From: Lamellibrachia columna
Taxonomy: Eukaryota > Annelida > Polychaeta > Sabellida > Siboglinidae
Direction: 5' to 3'
Length of the DNA: 64,000 bases
Assembly: GCA_963662155.1 (NCBI GenBank)
Contig: OY759274.1
Span: forward strand, 17,508,148-17,572,147
Positions 35,700 to 47,459 of this stretch are shown here, one piece after another. The position numbers and the translations under genes are program-made. Each line of letters opens with the position of its first letter. Position 1 is the first letter of the stretch. The notes below the pieces were generated by a model that saw only the letters and a program-made list of their open reading frames with translations, was not told where the DNA came from and did not search any database.

Positions 35700-36895
35700 G
35701 AAGCTACAACTGGCGACCAACATCAGCTTCCGCTCATGGTCGTGCCCGGCAACGGTCCAAGCTTACTTGGCAGGAACTGGCTGAGTAAACTCAAACTGGA
35801 CTGGGGTGTGGTTCATCAGTTGAATACATCACACTCAACACGGAAGCAGAAACCTCAACTGCAGGCTGTACTGGACAAGTACGCCATCGGGTTTACAGAC
35901 TCGCACCAAGCAGTTAAAACAGACGCTGCCAAGATCTACGTAGACAATGAGGCAATCCCCAAGTACTACAAGTCGCGACCACTACCTTATGTAATGCGAG
36001 ACATGATGGACAAAGAAATTGATCGACTCCTGGCTGAGGATATTATAGAGCCCGTCCAGTACTCGGACTGGGCCGCCCCTGTGGTACCAGTAATGAAGGC
36101 AGACAAGAGTGTACGTCTCTGTGGTGACTACAAACTCACTGTGAACCAAGTAGCCAAACTGGACAGATATCCTATTCCCCGAATAGAGGATTTGTATGCA
36201 CAGCTTGGGAACGGTACCACGTACACGAAGCTCGACATGTGTCACGCGTATGAACAGATCCAGCTACATCCTGACAGTCGGAAGTACGTCACCATCAACA
36301 CGCCGCGAGGTCTTTTCACATACAAGCGACTACCGTACGGAGTGTCATCAGCACCAACATATTCCAACGTGTTATGGACTCGCTCTTGAAGGGCATACCG
36401 AACACAATGGTGTATTTGGATGATGTGTTGGTGACAGGACCAACAGAAGATGAACATTTGCAGACTCTTGATCGCGTGCTCGAACGACTGGTTCAAGCTG
36501 GGTTCCGCCTGAAAGAATCCAAGTGTCAATTCTTGAGTAACGAGGTCGATTATTTGGGTCATCGGATCGGTGCCGAAGGCATACACCCGTCCGGTGAGAC
36601 TCTATCAGCAGTCCGTGATGCTCCAGCGCCCACCAACATAACCGAGTTACGCTCATACCTTGGGATGGTGAATCACTATGGTCGTTTCTTGCCAAACCTT
36701 GCGACAATGCTGGCCCCCATGCATCAGTTGCTGAAGAAAGACACCAAGTGGTACTGGAGGAAGACTCAACAAGAGGCCTTCAACAAGACGAAAGAGATGC
36801 TGAGTTCCCCACAGGTCATGACTCACTTTGACTCCTCCAAACCATTGGTACTCACCTGTGATGCCTCTCCATACGGCATTGGGTCACTGCAGTAA
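35700..36895 (+). pseudogene. Ty3/Gypsy pol fragment: protease end, reverse transcriptase, start of RNase H
   Basis: First frame (to about 36389): LLGRNWLSKL (end of the protease region), DWAAPVVPVMKADKSVRLCG, KLDMCHAYEQI and GLFTYKRLPYGVSSAP of reverse transcriptase. Around 36363 the frame shifts by one. The second frame carries the catalytic YLDDVLV (about 36413), FLSNEVDYLGH and RSYLGMVNHYGRFLPNL. It ends in VLTCDASPYGIG of RNase H, where a stop ends it. Integrase is missing. A dead fragment, probably from the same element as the LTR/gag piece at 33-33.9 kb. Confidence 0.92.
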
Positions 36896-37144
36896 AGATC
36901 AATTGTCAATTGCAGCAAAGAACTGTCATGATGCTTCCTGGCGTTTGCATACTCAACTTAACATATTAATGTCATGTCGATTCAGCCGACCTTTTCGGAT
37001 GGATATGCAAGTGGAGAAAAAGTCGAGATAAAACAGTTTCATGGCAGTGACAGTGAACACATCTACATGCTGACACAGTGTTTGGTATATTTGAATCCGT
37101 GACAGTGATCACATACACGCAGAACGACATTCACGCTAGATTGC

Positions 37145-37153
37145 TATATAAAG
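37145..37153 (+). promoter_or_regulatory. TATA box of the plus-strand secreted-peptide gene copy
   Basis: TATATAAAG, followed 30 bp on by leader sequence (about 37180-37230) ending in a CAG|GTAAGG donor. The whole promoter from about 37055 matches the minus-strand copy at 47290-47460 closely, including CACGCAGAA(C/T)GACATT. Confidence 0.8.
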
Positions 37154-37552
37154 TGGGGCAGTCGGTCGGATACAACACCGAAAGGGAACGACTCATCACT
37201 TGAACGAAACTCTTCAAGTCGCTGAATCAGGTAAGGAGGTTTGTCATTTGCTTTCAACATATTTTGTTAAACGTTGTTCCAATTTTCTTTCTCATAACTC
37301 ATTTTATTGAATAGTATGGGCGAACAACATCTACATAACAAAGGTCTATCTAAAAAACACTAAATCTAGAGTAATCTCTGTGAATGCCAAATCTATTTGC
37401 CTATCTAAAAAAACGTTTGTTATGTTCGCAATTGTCTGAATGTGTTATTTCTCTCCTTAAACAGTTTGAGGAGAATGCGTGTGTGTATCGTCTTGATGTT
37501 CGCCTTCCTGGCGTTGACGTACGCAGCAGTTGAGGAGGAGACCGTTGAGTAG
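37145..37552 (+). pseudogene. damaged copy of the secreted cysteine-rich peptide gene, 5' part
   Basis: TATA box, leader exon to 37230, intron, then a signal-peptide exon with ATG at 37475 encoding MRVCIVLMFAFLALTYAAVE and four or five further residues. The start and signal peptide are identical to the minus-strand gene at 47051-47120. There the exon ends in a GTGAGT donor. Here the first base of the donor is T (TTGAGT), so splicing is lost and the frame stops at 37552 after 25 codons. The next 2.5 kb is the 27-bp minisatellite. It could still produce a tiny secreted peptide, but loss of function is likelier. Confidence 0.75.
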
Positions 37553-37630
37553 TAGTTATAGCTAAGAAGCATACAATAATGTGAATTGTATGTATGTTCG
37601 CACGTACGTACGTGCATGTACAATAATTTT

Positions 37631-40160
37631 ATGGCGGGGCAGCATCCACCTAATGTTATGGCGGGGCAACATCCACCTAATGTTATGGCGGGGAAACATC
37701 CACCTAATGTTATGGCGGGGCAACATCCACCTAATGTTATGGCGGGGCAACATCCACCTAATGTTATGGCGGGGAAACATCCACCTAATGTTATGGCGGG
37801 GCAACATCCACCTAATGTTATGGCGGGGAAACATCCACCTAATGTTATGACGGGGAAACATCCACCTAATGTTATGGCGGGGCAACATCCACCTAATGTT
37901 ATGGCGGGGCAACATCCACCTAATGTTATGGCGGGGAAACATCCACCTAATGTTATGGCGGGGCAACATCCACCTAATGTTATGGCGGGGCAACATCCAC
38001 CTAATGTTATGGCGGGGCAACATCCATCTAATGTTATGGCGGGGCAACATCCACCTAATGTTATGACGGGGAAACATCCACCTAATGTTATGGCGGGGCA
38101 ACATCCACCTAATGTTATGGCGGGGCAACATCCACCTAATGTTATGGCGGGGCAACATCCACCTGATGTTATGGCGGGGCAACATCCATCTAATGTTATG
38201 GCGGGGCAACATCCACCTAATGTTATGGCGGGGAAACATCCACCTAATGTTATGGCGGGGCAACATCCATCTAATGTTATGGCGGGGCAACATCCACCTA
38301 ATGTTATGGCGGGGCAACATCCACCTAATGTTATGGCGGGAAAACATCCACCTAATGTTATGGCGGGGCAACATCCACCTAATGTTATGGCGGGGCAACA
38401 TCCACCTAATGTTATGGCGGGGCAACATCCACCTAATGTTATGGCGGGGCAACATCCACCTAATGTTATGGCGGGGCAACATCCACCTAATGTTATGGCG
38501 GGGCAACATCCACCTAATGTTATGGCGGGGCAACATCCACCTAATGTTATGACGGGGAAACATCCACCTAATGTTATGGCGGGGCAACATCCACCTAATG
38601 TTATGGCGGGGCAACATCCACCTAATGTTATGGCGGGGCAACATCCACCTAATGTTATGGCGGGGCAACATCCACCTAATGTTATGGCGGGGAAACATCC
38701 ACCTAATGTTATGGCGGGGCAACATCCACCTAATGTTATGGCGGGGCAACACCCACCTAATGTTATGGCGGGGCAACATCCATCTAATGTTATGGCGGGG
38801 CAGGATCCATCTAATGTTGTGGCGGGGCAGCGTCCACCTAATGTTGTGGCGGGGCAACATCCACATAATGTTATGGCGGGGCAACATCCATCTAATGTTG
38901 TGGCGGGGCAGCATCCATCTAATGTTGTGGCGGGGCAGCATCCATCTAATGTTGTGGCAGGGCAGCATTCACCTAATGTTGTGGCGGGGCAGCATCCACC
39001 TAATGTTGTGGCGGGGCAGCATCCACCTAATGTTGTGGCGGGGCAACATTCACCTAATGTTGTGGCGGGGCAACATCCATCTAATGTTATGGCGGGGCAG
39101 AATCCACGTAATGTTTTGGCGGGGCAGCATCCATCTGTTATGGCGGGACAACATCCACACAATGTTATGGCGGGGCAACAGCCACCTAATGTTATGGCGG
39201 GTCAACATCCACATAACGTTATGGCGGGGCAACGTCCACCTAATGTTATGGCGGGGCAACGTCCACCTAATGTTACGGCAGGGCAACACCCACCTAATGT
39301 TATGGCGGGGAAACATCCACCTAATGTTATGGCGGGGCAGCATTCACCTAATGTTATGTCGGGGCAGCATTCACCTAATCTTAAGGCGGGGCAGCATTCA
39401 CTTAATGTTATGGCGGGGCAGAATCCACCTAATGTTATGGCCGGGCAACACTCACCTAATGTTGTGGCGGGGCATAATCCACCTAATGTTATGGCAGGGC
39501 AACATTCACGTAATTTTTTATGGGGCAGAATCCACCTAATGTTATAGCGGGGCAACATTCACCTAATGTTGTGGCGGGGCAGAATCCACCTAATGTTATG
39601 GCGGGGCAGCATCCACCTAATGTTGTGGCGGGGCAGCATCCATCTAATGTTGTGGCGGGGCAGCATCCACCTAATGTTGTGGCGGGGCAGCATCCACCTA
39701 ATGTTGTGGCGGGGCAGCGTCCATCTAATGTTATGGGGGGGGGCAGAATACATCTAATGTTATGGCGGGGCAGCATCCACCTAATGTTGTGACAGGGCAG
39801 CATCCATCTAATGTTATGGCGGGGCAGCATTCACCTAATAGTATGGCGGGGCAACATCCATCTAATGTTATGGTGGGGCAGGATCCATCTAATGTTATGG
39901 CAGGGCAACATCAACCTAATGTTATGGCGGGGCAACATCCACCTAATGTTATGGCAGGGCAACACCCACCTAATGTTATGGCGGGGCAGCATCCATCTAA
40001 TGTTATGGCGGGGCAGCATTCACCTAATGTTGTGGCGGGGCAGCATCCATCTAATGTTATGGCGCGGCAGCATTCACCTAATGTTGTGGCGGGGCAGCAT
40101 CCATCTAATGTTATGGCGGGACAACATCCACCTAATGTTATGGCGGGGCAGGATCCACGG
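37631..40160. repeat. 27-bp minisatellite, about 93 copies (2.5 kb)
   Basis: Unit ATGGCGGGGCAACATCCACC, TAATGTT, with AAACATCC, CAGCATCC, TTGTGGCGG and other variants that cluster regionally. Because 27 is a multiple of three and the unit lacks stops, very long frames appear on both strands: plus strand MAGQHPPNV repeated for about 650 codons, minus strand GGCCPAITL and RWMLPRHNI. It lies in what would be the intron after the signal exon. I see no splice or start context supporting translation. Confidence 0.95.
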
Positions 40161-40508
40161 GACAACACCCACTTTCATTATTGCAGCAACCCACAAAGAT
40201 CACGGCGATTGGTGAACCCTGGTGACATGATAGTGAACTTGACTTGCAGGTCAATGACTTGAAACTTAACTTGACAAGCCAGTTTGTGACTTGCCGACAT
40301 GTCCAATATATTACAAAAGTAACAGTTGCAACAGCCAATACGGAAGAACACAGGCTGTTGCTGCACAAAAGGGCAATATGTACATTCAAAAGCCGTGTCG
40401 TGTTGATCGGTGGAACTGTAGACGTCATACCCAAGATTCATGTATTAACTAATGTATTGGGCAAATTGTTAGTTAACTCATTTGTTTTTCTCTCACTTGA
40501 CGTTACAG

Positions 40509-40636
40509 ATAGCGAGAACACACGCACCATCCCGACCGTGATTGTGTGTAAGAATGCAATGATTAATAAATGTAAGGATTTCACGTCGTATATTGCAAAA
40601 GGCACCCATAAATGGTGTCACAGTGTGAGTCGGTGA
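40509..40636 (+). CDS. possible terminal exon of the plus-strand peptide gene (three Cys)
   Basis: A pyrimidine-rich acceptor (TTTTTCTCTCACTTGACGTTACAG) precedes an open segment in phase 1. This is the phase that the undamaged signal exon of this family requires. It ends at TGA 40636. It encodes about 41 residues with cysteines in VIVCKNAMINKCKD and KWCHS, unlike the 11-Cys exon of the minus-strand copy. A mutated copy with an in-frame stop exists at 52910-52975. With the donor upstream broken and no intermediate exon seen, it may be unused. Confidence 0.35.
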
Positions 40637-40639
40637 CAG

Positions 40640-41426
40640 TTCATCATTTTTGTCGAGACAAATAAATGTCAGCTACTGGCGTCTACTTAGTTGCTGTATT
40701 ATGTTTGGTATGGCGATGCCGATAAACAAATGTACGTATGACTATATACGTCCCCCAATACCTGCTTTCCCACATGAAGAATGTATGCACATATGTGCAT
40801 ATATTTTAATACAAACACCCTCTAAACTAGTATCCGGGGTATATTTGGATTCGAATTCGGTGTATTTGTTATTTCGACTTGAAAATCATGTGTGGCGGTA
40901 GATTGTTGCCCGAAATAGGTAAATCGAGATATTATGTCGAAATTGAAAAACTGTCAGTTCCACTGTCAAAGCGATAACATTGGTATAGTTGTGTGTCTGC
41001 CTGCCAAACTCCCCACAAGTGGCGCCACGTAGTGAATGAAATGTAAGTAAGTCATGATTTCACCACTGCCACAACTTACGTTTGATGTTCAGATTCTGCA
41101 CATCGTCAGTCCAGTTGGTAAACTACTTTTGTCAATAAATCTCTCAATTTAAATTGCACATGGATAGTGTTTGCTTTGAAAATATGCATAGGAACAAAAA
41201 AAAGGTGTTTTTTAAACTATGTTTTATAGGGCTTACACCCATGTGCACAGTTGCAATGACATAACAAATGGTAAACAACACTCGCATTGCCCGGCCATCC
41301 ATGCGGTTCGTGCCACTCCGCGCTGTCCATTTGGAATATAAAACCAAGGTGTGGCTAAGTGGCGCCACTTTCAGTGAGTTTTTCGGGGTGCAAGTTTGCC
41401 TCGTGTTGCAGAGGATTCTTCTCAAT
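40640..41426 (+). repeat. dispersed module M1, copy 1 (continues at 44390)
   Basis: About 860 bp shared with 52980-53760 (same orientation) and 58735-59560 (opposite). Diagnostic words: GCCAAACTCCCC, GTAAACTAC, TCAATTTAAATTGCA, TGTGCACAGTTGCAATGACA, GCCCGGCCATCCATGCGGTT, GCGCTGTCCATTTGGAATAT. This copy stops at GCGGCATTC (41426) and seems to resume with CCGAGGACATG at 44389, so the block 41427-44388 is an insertion. Confidence 0.8.
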
Positions 41427-44394
41427 GCGGCATTCGGGCACGGACCACAGTCGGAATCCATCCGCCATTACATACATAAAGAGTCCCAAGGAAAAAATTC
41501 ATTGTGCAGATAGGGTTTATTTGTGAGAGCAGAAATTGTTTGTATGAGTGAGTGGAAGTGATGTTTTTGTGCACAGTAGCATCTAAGCTTTGAAATGATG
41601 CCATTTGTCAGTAGGTATACCAGTTGCGTAATGACACAGTGGCTGTTAGGCAGGATGTACTCATATTTGAGAAACCGGGGAATTTCATGGCAGAAATGCA
41701 CGGGCCTCATGCTTTGAAGCAATTTGTGCGAAAAGGAGGTATGTCATTTTCACGAATTTCGCACACCAGGTGTCTTAGTGGCTCTGTAAATTTCTGTGAA
41801 TTTTTAAAAAAAATTAGGATAAATTTTCAATGTAGGCGCAAGAATGTTATAATGGTCGTCTATGGGAAAAGTGACTGTGGTCCGTGCCCAATATGAAATT
41901 TTGACTGGCTTGTTACCAAGGCAACGCATCGTGGTAAAACAAGCATGGATGACATTTTTTGTGAGAAAATATAGGTGGAGAATCAAGTTTAACACTGTCT
42001 TGTCAAGAAATGACAGTTGCATGTTATGGACTGGGTGTTTTAAAGCATATTGTATAGGCTAGCTAGCCCAGTATGGTGTCATGTGTGAAATTTCCAGCTG
42101 GGAAATGGAAGACAGTTCTTGTACATAGATTAATGTATATGCTACACCATAATTTATCAAAGATTCCTAGACATCTAATTGTAGCCATATTTGCAATGTC
42201 AGCTTGTGTGTTAATCCACAGCATATGATACTGGAGCCACTGCATGTAAACAACAATAGAAGACAGTGTGTGAGAGAGCAGCATTGTTTTGGTCATGGTC
42301 ATTACCCTCAGTGTATTTAGAAATTGTGCAGTTGAACAGGTGAGAGACAAATCAAAGAATTAATTAAGCCAGTCTTATCATTACTCACCAGTTTGTGTGT
42401 TTTTGCATGCTCAGCTGCTTGCCTGTCTGTCTGTGTGTCCATGCTTCATTTTGCTCGCAGGGCTATGAGGTAATCATCTCTTGAACTCCCCTCACATACA
42501 TGTGGGGGGAGTGTGTGGCACACTTCCACCTTTACTAATAGAAGCTTTGCTTGTCTCCAATTTCCACAGTAGAGAGTCCCCCGCTCCATAATTCAGCCTG
42601 TCAATGGCTGCACAGGCACGTCCCTTGACATTGCGACTGAAGTTCACATTTTTTGGTAGAGAAGCACTCAACCCTCTGTTCAGGCCATCATTTCGGTTTG
42701 TGTTAAGACACAGTTTTGTTAACGCTAGTGCATTTCCCCCTTATCTTAGTTGCAGAATCTTTCTCAGTGTAATCCTGTCTCCACTGGTCATGTTGAGATA
42801 GTGGAGAGTACCTGTCTGCAGGTACATTGATTTTTTTCCGCCAGTTTCCTTTCCCACCTGAGCAGGCTATAGAGGAGTACCTGCATATCTTGCAATCACC
42901 TCCATAGCAATCCAATGTCAATGTTGCTGTGCAGTTATCATGCCCTGGACAGGTGACATAAAATCCTCTCCTTCAAAGTGAAGCCCCCAAGGTGCACAAT
43001 TTATTCTGTATGTGTAGAACCACAATATCCTGGCACAGTGTGCCCCTTCTGAAAGCCACATCTCTTCTCATTTTTGGCTATTTGGAACTTCGCCACACCT
43101 TCACTTTTCTTCTCCATGCTGATATCTGTATCAGAGTCAAAAACTTTTCCTATCTGACTGATCTGGGAGCAATCTGTCCAACTGACATTTAAGCAATGGC
43201 CATAATTTTAGTGGGGTAGACCACTTGTCTGTCATGCTGCACAGCTATTGGCTGAGAAAATACCCCAATGTAGATTCTGAATAGAATTTACAACCTCCTG
43301 TAGTTGAAATCTGAGCAAAAAGTAGGCTTATCGTCACTGTAGTTGCAACAGGAGACGCTCAAAAGCCCCAAACAGGCAGCATTCCATTCTATCTCGTTGA
43401 CAGGCAGTTGGCACCTTCAGTGACTTGAAATTGGGTCATCCGTGTCAGAAATGCCAAATGTTCACATGAAAACTTGTCAGATATATAGCTTGTTTTCACA
43501 CATACCATAATTCTTTGTAGTTTGAACGCTCAATATTACCTATCAATGTTGTGAAATAAACAGAAATGCCTGCTTTTTGCCCAAAAACAGTGCATATTAA
43601 AAAAAAAATTAAAAAATATTTTAATAAAAAATTAGTTGACAATTTTAGTGTTGTATTGATGAAAATACCACATATTTTGTGAAACACTTGTAAGATTTTC
43701 TATATCTCTGGCACGGCAAGCAGTGTGGGCTTTATGACTAAAGTGCATATGTGCAACTCAGCCCACTTGAAATTCTTTCCCTCACATACGGGGGCATGTC
43801 TCGGTGACATATTAATTAATGTGTTGCATTGCGATGTGGATTTCCTTCTGTGATTTATCGAGATAAAGGTTTTTCTTCGATTTGGTATAACTTTCGTGAC
43901 GGTTTGTGATATGTCGGAAATTAATTAGGGCACGGACCACAGTCAGAATCCATCCGCCATTACATACATAAAGAGTCCCAAGGAAAAAATTCATTGTGCA
44001 GATAGGGTTTATTTGTGAGAGCAGAAATTGTTTGTATGAGTGAGTGGAAGTGATGTTTTTGTGCACAGTAGCATCTAAACTTTGAAATGATGCCATTTGT
44101 CAGTAGGTATACCAGTTGCGTAATGACACAGTGGCTGTTAGGCAGGATGTACTCATATTTGAGAAACCGGGGAATTTCATGGCAGAAATGCACGGGCCTC
44201 ATGCTTTGAAGCAATTTGTGTGAAAAGGAGGTATGTCATTTTCACGAATTTCGCACACCAGGTTTCTTAGTGGGTCTGTAATTTTCTGTGAATTTAAAAA
44301 AAAAATTGTAGGATAAATTTTCAATGTAGGCGCAAGAATGTTATAATGGTCGTCTATGGGAAAAGTGACTGTGGTCCATGCCCATTCCGAGGAC
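41427..44394. mobile_element. composite insertion with two 465-bp direct terminal copies, each with its own inverted ends
   Basis: The copies at 41427-41891 and 43929-44384 are nearly identical. Each starts GGGCACGGACCACAGTC and ends GACTGTGGTCCGTGCCC (one base changed in copy 2), i.e. each is an inverted-repeat element. CATTC stands at both outer edges (41422-41426 and about 44385), like a 5-bp target duplication, and module M1 is split exactly there. The 2-kb interior contains minus-strand Cys-rich peptide pieces (for example DCYGGDCKICRYSSIAC near 42900) that look like a decayed transposase tail. Confidence 0.7.
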
Positions 44395-44504
44395 ATGTTT
44401 GTTGGGAGGAATTTGGATGTTTTTTGGTGATATCTCAGTAGCGCATCAAGACTGTTGATTCAGCAATAAGGCAACATTCAAAATGTTTCGAGTGGACCCC
44501 CATC

Positions 44505-44870
44505 CATCCACTGATCGATCTACCCGACCACCCGTCGAACCGTCCACCCACCCACCCACCGTCCACCCGTCCACATCAGCATGTTATTCCGATCTAGCTT
44601 TGCTAAGTATTTTCTCATATCTTTATATTTACCTTTGGGGAAGTTTCTCCTGTATTTTTTATTTTCTGATTTTATTTTGATGTCAAAATGTATTTGATCA
44701 CTGTATTTTTTTTTTTCTGATTTTATTTTGATGTCAAAATGTATTTGATCACTGTTAGCTTTATTGCAGTTTGGACCCCTTTCTAATTTAATTTCGTAAG
44801 CCTGAATATATTCTTTAATACATAAAATGATTCCCCCTTCCCTTCTTCCTACTCGATATCTCCTAAACAT
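44505..44870 (-). mobile_element. LINE endonuclease fragment
   Basis: The minus strand encodes YRVGRREGGIILCIKEYIQA, YEIKLERGPNCNKA, typical of the LINE apurinic endonuclease domain. It is followed by a duplicated DQIHFDIKIKSE segment (a 48-bp tandem duplication at 44650-44760). The 44505-44575 end is a (CCAC)n-rich tract on the plus strand. Confidence 0.65.
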
Positions 44871-44969
44871 TATGTATCCTGTCAGACCTAATTCAGCATC
44901 TCATATGTCTTTGTTATTTAATAATTAAGTAATTTATTGCCACACATCAAATATAATTCAAAACAAATC

Positions 44970-45331
44970 AGTATTTGGCGGAACACGTTTTATTATCACT
45001 GATTCATTGACCATGCACAATGTCATACGATGCTTAGGGGACAGTGCATCATCTCCGTATTAGTAACTATTTTGTATAACAGGTTACCGGTAGCTTAGAA
45101 GCGAAACAGTGAATTATTACTATTAATGTTATTATTGCAACAAAAATTAGTTTCATCAACTTGTTCGAAGATCACACGAAATTTATCAATAATTAATTAA
45201 TTATTGGAGACACAAATACAGTTCAGTGACAACGTTAATTGACTCCGCCTTCCAGTCATCTGCTGTTGTTGTGGCGGCCCTTGACGGAGAAGGCGCGAAA
45301 CACGTACGCCACCTAGCGAATACAGTCGCAA
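44970..45331 (-). other. 3' flank of the cysteine-rich gene
   Basis: Downstream of the stop codon, probably 3' UTR and beyond. On the minus strand it shares TGTTTCGCGCCTTCTCCGTC, GGCGGAGTCAATTAACGTTG and GTGATAATAAAACGTGTTCC with 54680-55000 on the plus strand, showing that at least one more copy of this gene region once existed. Confidence 0.6.
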
Positions 45332-46305
45332 CTACTCCGAATTGCAGTTTACGGGCTTGCTCATGATGTTGTCTCGACAACGGCAGTGCGCGCCATCGTG
45401 ATGCTCCGCAACACACCAGTGCATGTGGCCTAAGTGTGGGACATCGACTTGGCAGCCTCCCCAACGTGGATCGTTAGGTCCGTGGCAGAAGCATCCCCAG
45501 GATCTCAAATGGCAGTGCACATAGCCCCAGGACCAGCAACGACAGCCACCCGGCGGTCGCACCAGACACCGCGTCCCCTTGCGTGGAGTGAGCATGTGAG
45601 GGTTTCCGACTGCAAATGTACGTTAGTTGATTAAACCAGATTTAAATTTGTTACTAATCTTCGGCAATATATTTGATCTGGAAATAATCAATTATGAAGC
45701 GTGCAGTTTTGCATCTGCATAAATTTAGATACGGTGTATACATTATAAGTTCACAGTTAAGATTACTATTTAAGACTGCCACGGAGTAAGACAAAAACGG
45801 ACATTGTAACGGATATATAACGGTTATCTTGTACAAATCGATTCAACATCGTGGTTTTTGCTTAGTGTTATTATTAACACATTGTTCGTAGAAATTCGTT
45901 ATGTTGACCAAAATTATAAAAATATTGAAATATGAATAAACCTTACATTGTCTTTTGACACGAGCGCCATCAACTGTAAAAAATGAAGTGCATGTGTGTA
46001 AGTGACTTGACATAATAGAAGCTAGAAACATCGCAAAAAGTGATTGACTTATTTTGCACTATTTTCTTATATGAAGATAAAAAGGAAGATATCAAAAAAG
46101 AAAAGGACTTAAGGAGTAACAATACGTGTTAATATGAAAGTATCAGAGCAGTGTAATTTCAACTTCAAAGTGTAAGTAAATTGTTGGGTTGATTAGGAGA
46201 CTTATAACATATAAGGAAAAAGAGATAGTTATACCCTAATACGAAGCAATACTTAGGCCTCATTTAGAATGTTTTACACAACATTGGAGACCATAATATA
46301 TGATA

Positions 46306-46336
<31 letters not shown>

Positions 46337-47120
46337 CGCTAGAACGAACTTTTATAACATTAGTTATGAAACGGGACTAAAACGATATGGTTTAACCACC
46401 CTGGAGACAACGAGTTTAAGACAACGGTACATTCTAGACACACTTAAAATGTCAACATTTATAGCAGTGGATTCCGCTAAACAGAATCTCGGATAATAGA
46501 ATCAGCTTCTTAGTAGAATCAAATATGTTGGCTTGGACGGAATCATTCGATAGTCTCACTTATTGAAGTTCGCTACTAAATGATAATCATCCGCTTAACA
46601 TAATCAAGTTGCTCTGGCCCGAAATAGTTATGTTCTGCGGAGCCCACAATAATCTTGAACATGTCTGTGAGACTTCATCAAGTTACTTGAGGTACTATAT
46701 CCATCAGTTCGAGTGCAGCAAGTTGAGTGGAACCTTATGTTTGTATGTATATATGTACGTGTGTACGTATGTATGTATGCGTGCATGTGTATATGTGTGT
46801 ATGCAAATACACAGGTACGTATATTTGTATGTATGCATGGATATGTGTGCATGCATGTAAGTACATATGTATTGCATGCATACATGCATATATGTATGCG
46901 TTTATTTATGTATGCATGTACTTATGTATATATATATATATATATATATGAATTAATGAATAAATTGATGGATGCATGTATACATCCATGCATACGTGGG
47001 TACATACAATTCACATTATTGTATGCTTCTTTTCCATAACTACTACTCACCGGTCTCCTCCTCAACTGCTGCGTACGTCAACGCCAGGAAGGCGAACATC
47101 AAGACGATACACACACGCAT
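45332..47120 (-). CDS. secreted cysteine-rich precursor (signal, dibasic site, 11-Cys mature part)
   Basis: Exons: 47051-47132 (ATG at 47120), 45947-45973, 45332-45609, with phases 1 and 1 and GT-AG sites throughout; 124 residues in all. Exon 1 encodes a clear signal peptide, MRVCIVLMFAFLALTYA. The 27-bp exon adds VDGARVKR-Q, i.e. an R-V-K-R furin-type site. The last exon has 11 cysteines in three C-x(6-9)-C-x-C modules (CLVRPPGGCRC, CHLRSWGCFC, CVAEHHDGAHCRC) plus two others, and is rich in Trp and His. This is the layout of a processed secreted peptide such as an antimicrobial or signalling peptide. I do not recognise the family. No stop or frameshift; it looks functional. Confidence 0.75.
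46185..46440 (+). mobile_element. small LINE fragment in the cysteine-rich gene intron
   Basis: The plus strand encodes G-L-I-R-R-L-I-T-Y-K-E-K-E, LRPHLECF and, after a (TA)n insertion at 46307-46335, RYGLTTLETTSLRQR. It is the same family as the LINE at 50460-51965 but in the opposite orientation. Confidence 0.7.
46735..46950. repeat. (GTATGCAT)-type simple repeat
   Basis: Imperfect run of GTATGTATGC, GCATGCATAC words in the first intron of the minus-strand cysteine-rich gene. It occupies the position of the 27-bp array in the plus-strand copy. Confidence 0.9.
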
Positions 47121-47289
47121 TGTCTCTTCAAACTGTTTAAGGAGAGAAATAACACATTCACACAATTGCGAACATGACAATTTTTTTAGATAGACAATGT
47201 TTTTTCGCTCATACTATTACTGAGTTATGAGAATGAACGACGTTTAACAAAATATAATTCTGTTGAAAACAGACCGTAAGCATCCTTAC

Positions 47290-47375
47290 CTGATTCAGCG
47301 ACTCGACGATCTTCGTTCAAGTGACTAGTCGTTCCCTTTCGGTGTTGAGTCCGACCAAGTGCCTCTCTTTATATA
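47290..47375 (-). promoter_or_regulatory. TATA box and leader exon of the cysteine-rich gene
   Basis: TATATAAAG on the minus strand at 47367-47375. The leader exon, from about 47340, ends at 47290 with CAG followed by GTAAGG. The same leader (ACACCGAAAGGGAACGACT) is present in the plus-strand copy at 37175-37230. Confidence 0.75.
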
Positions 47376-47459
47376 GCAACCAAGCGTTAATGTCATTCTG
47401 CGTGTACGTGATCATTGTCACGGATTCAAACAAACCAAACCTTGCGTCAGCATGTGCAT

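Noticed and set aside
37420..39830. Minus-strand 580-codon frame with GGCCPAITL repeats
   Set aside because: Another phase of the 27-bp array; the end runs through the inverted-gene intron without coding features.
41144..41720. Small open frames around 41.1-41.7 kb
   Set aside because: They recur only inside the M1 module and the inverted-repeat element copies and show no protein features.
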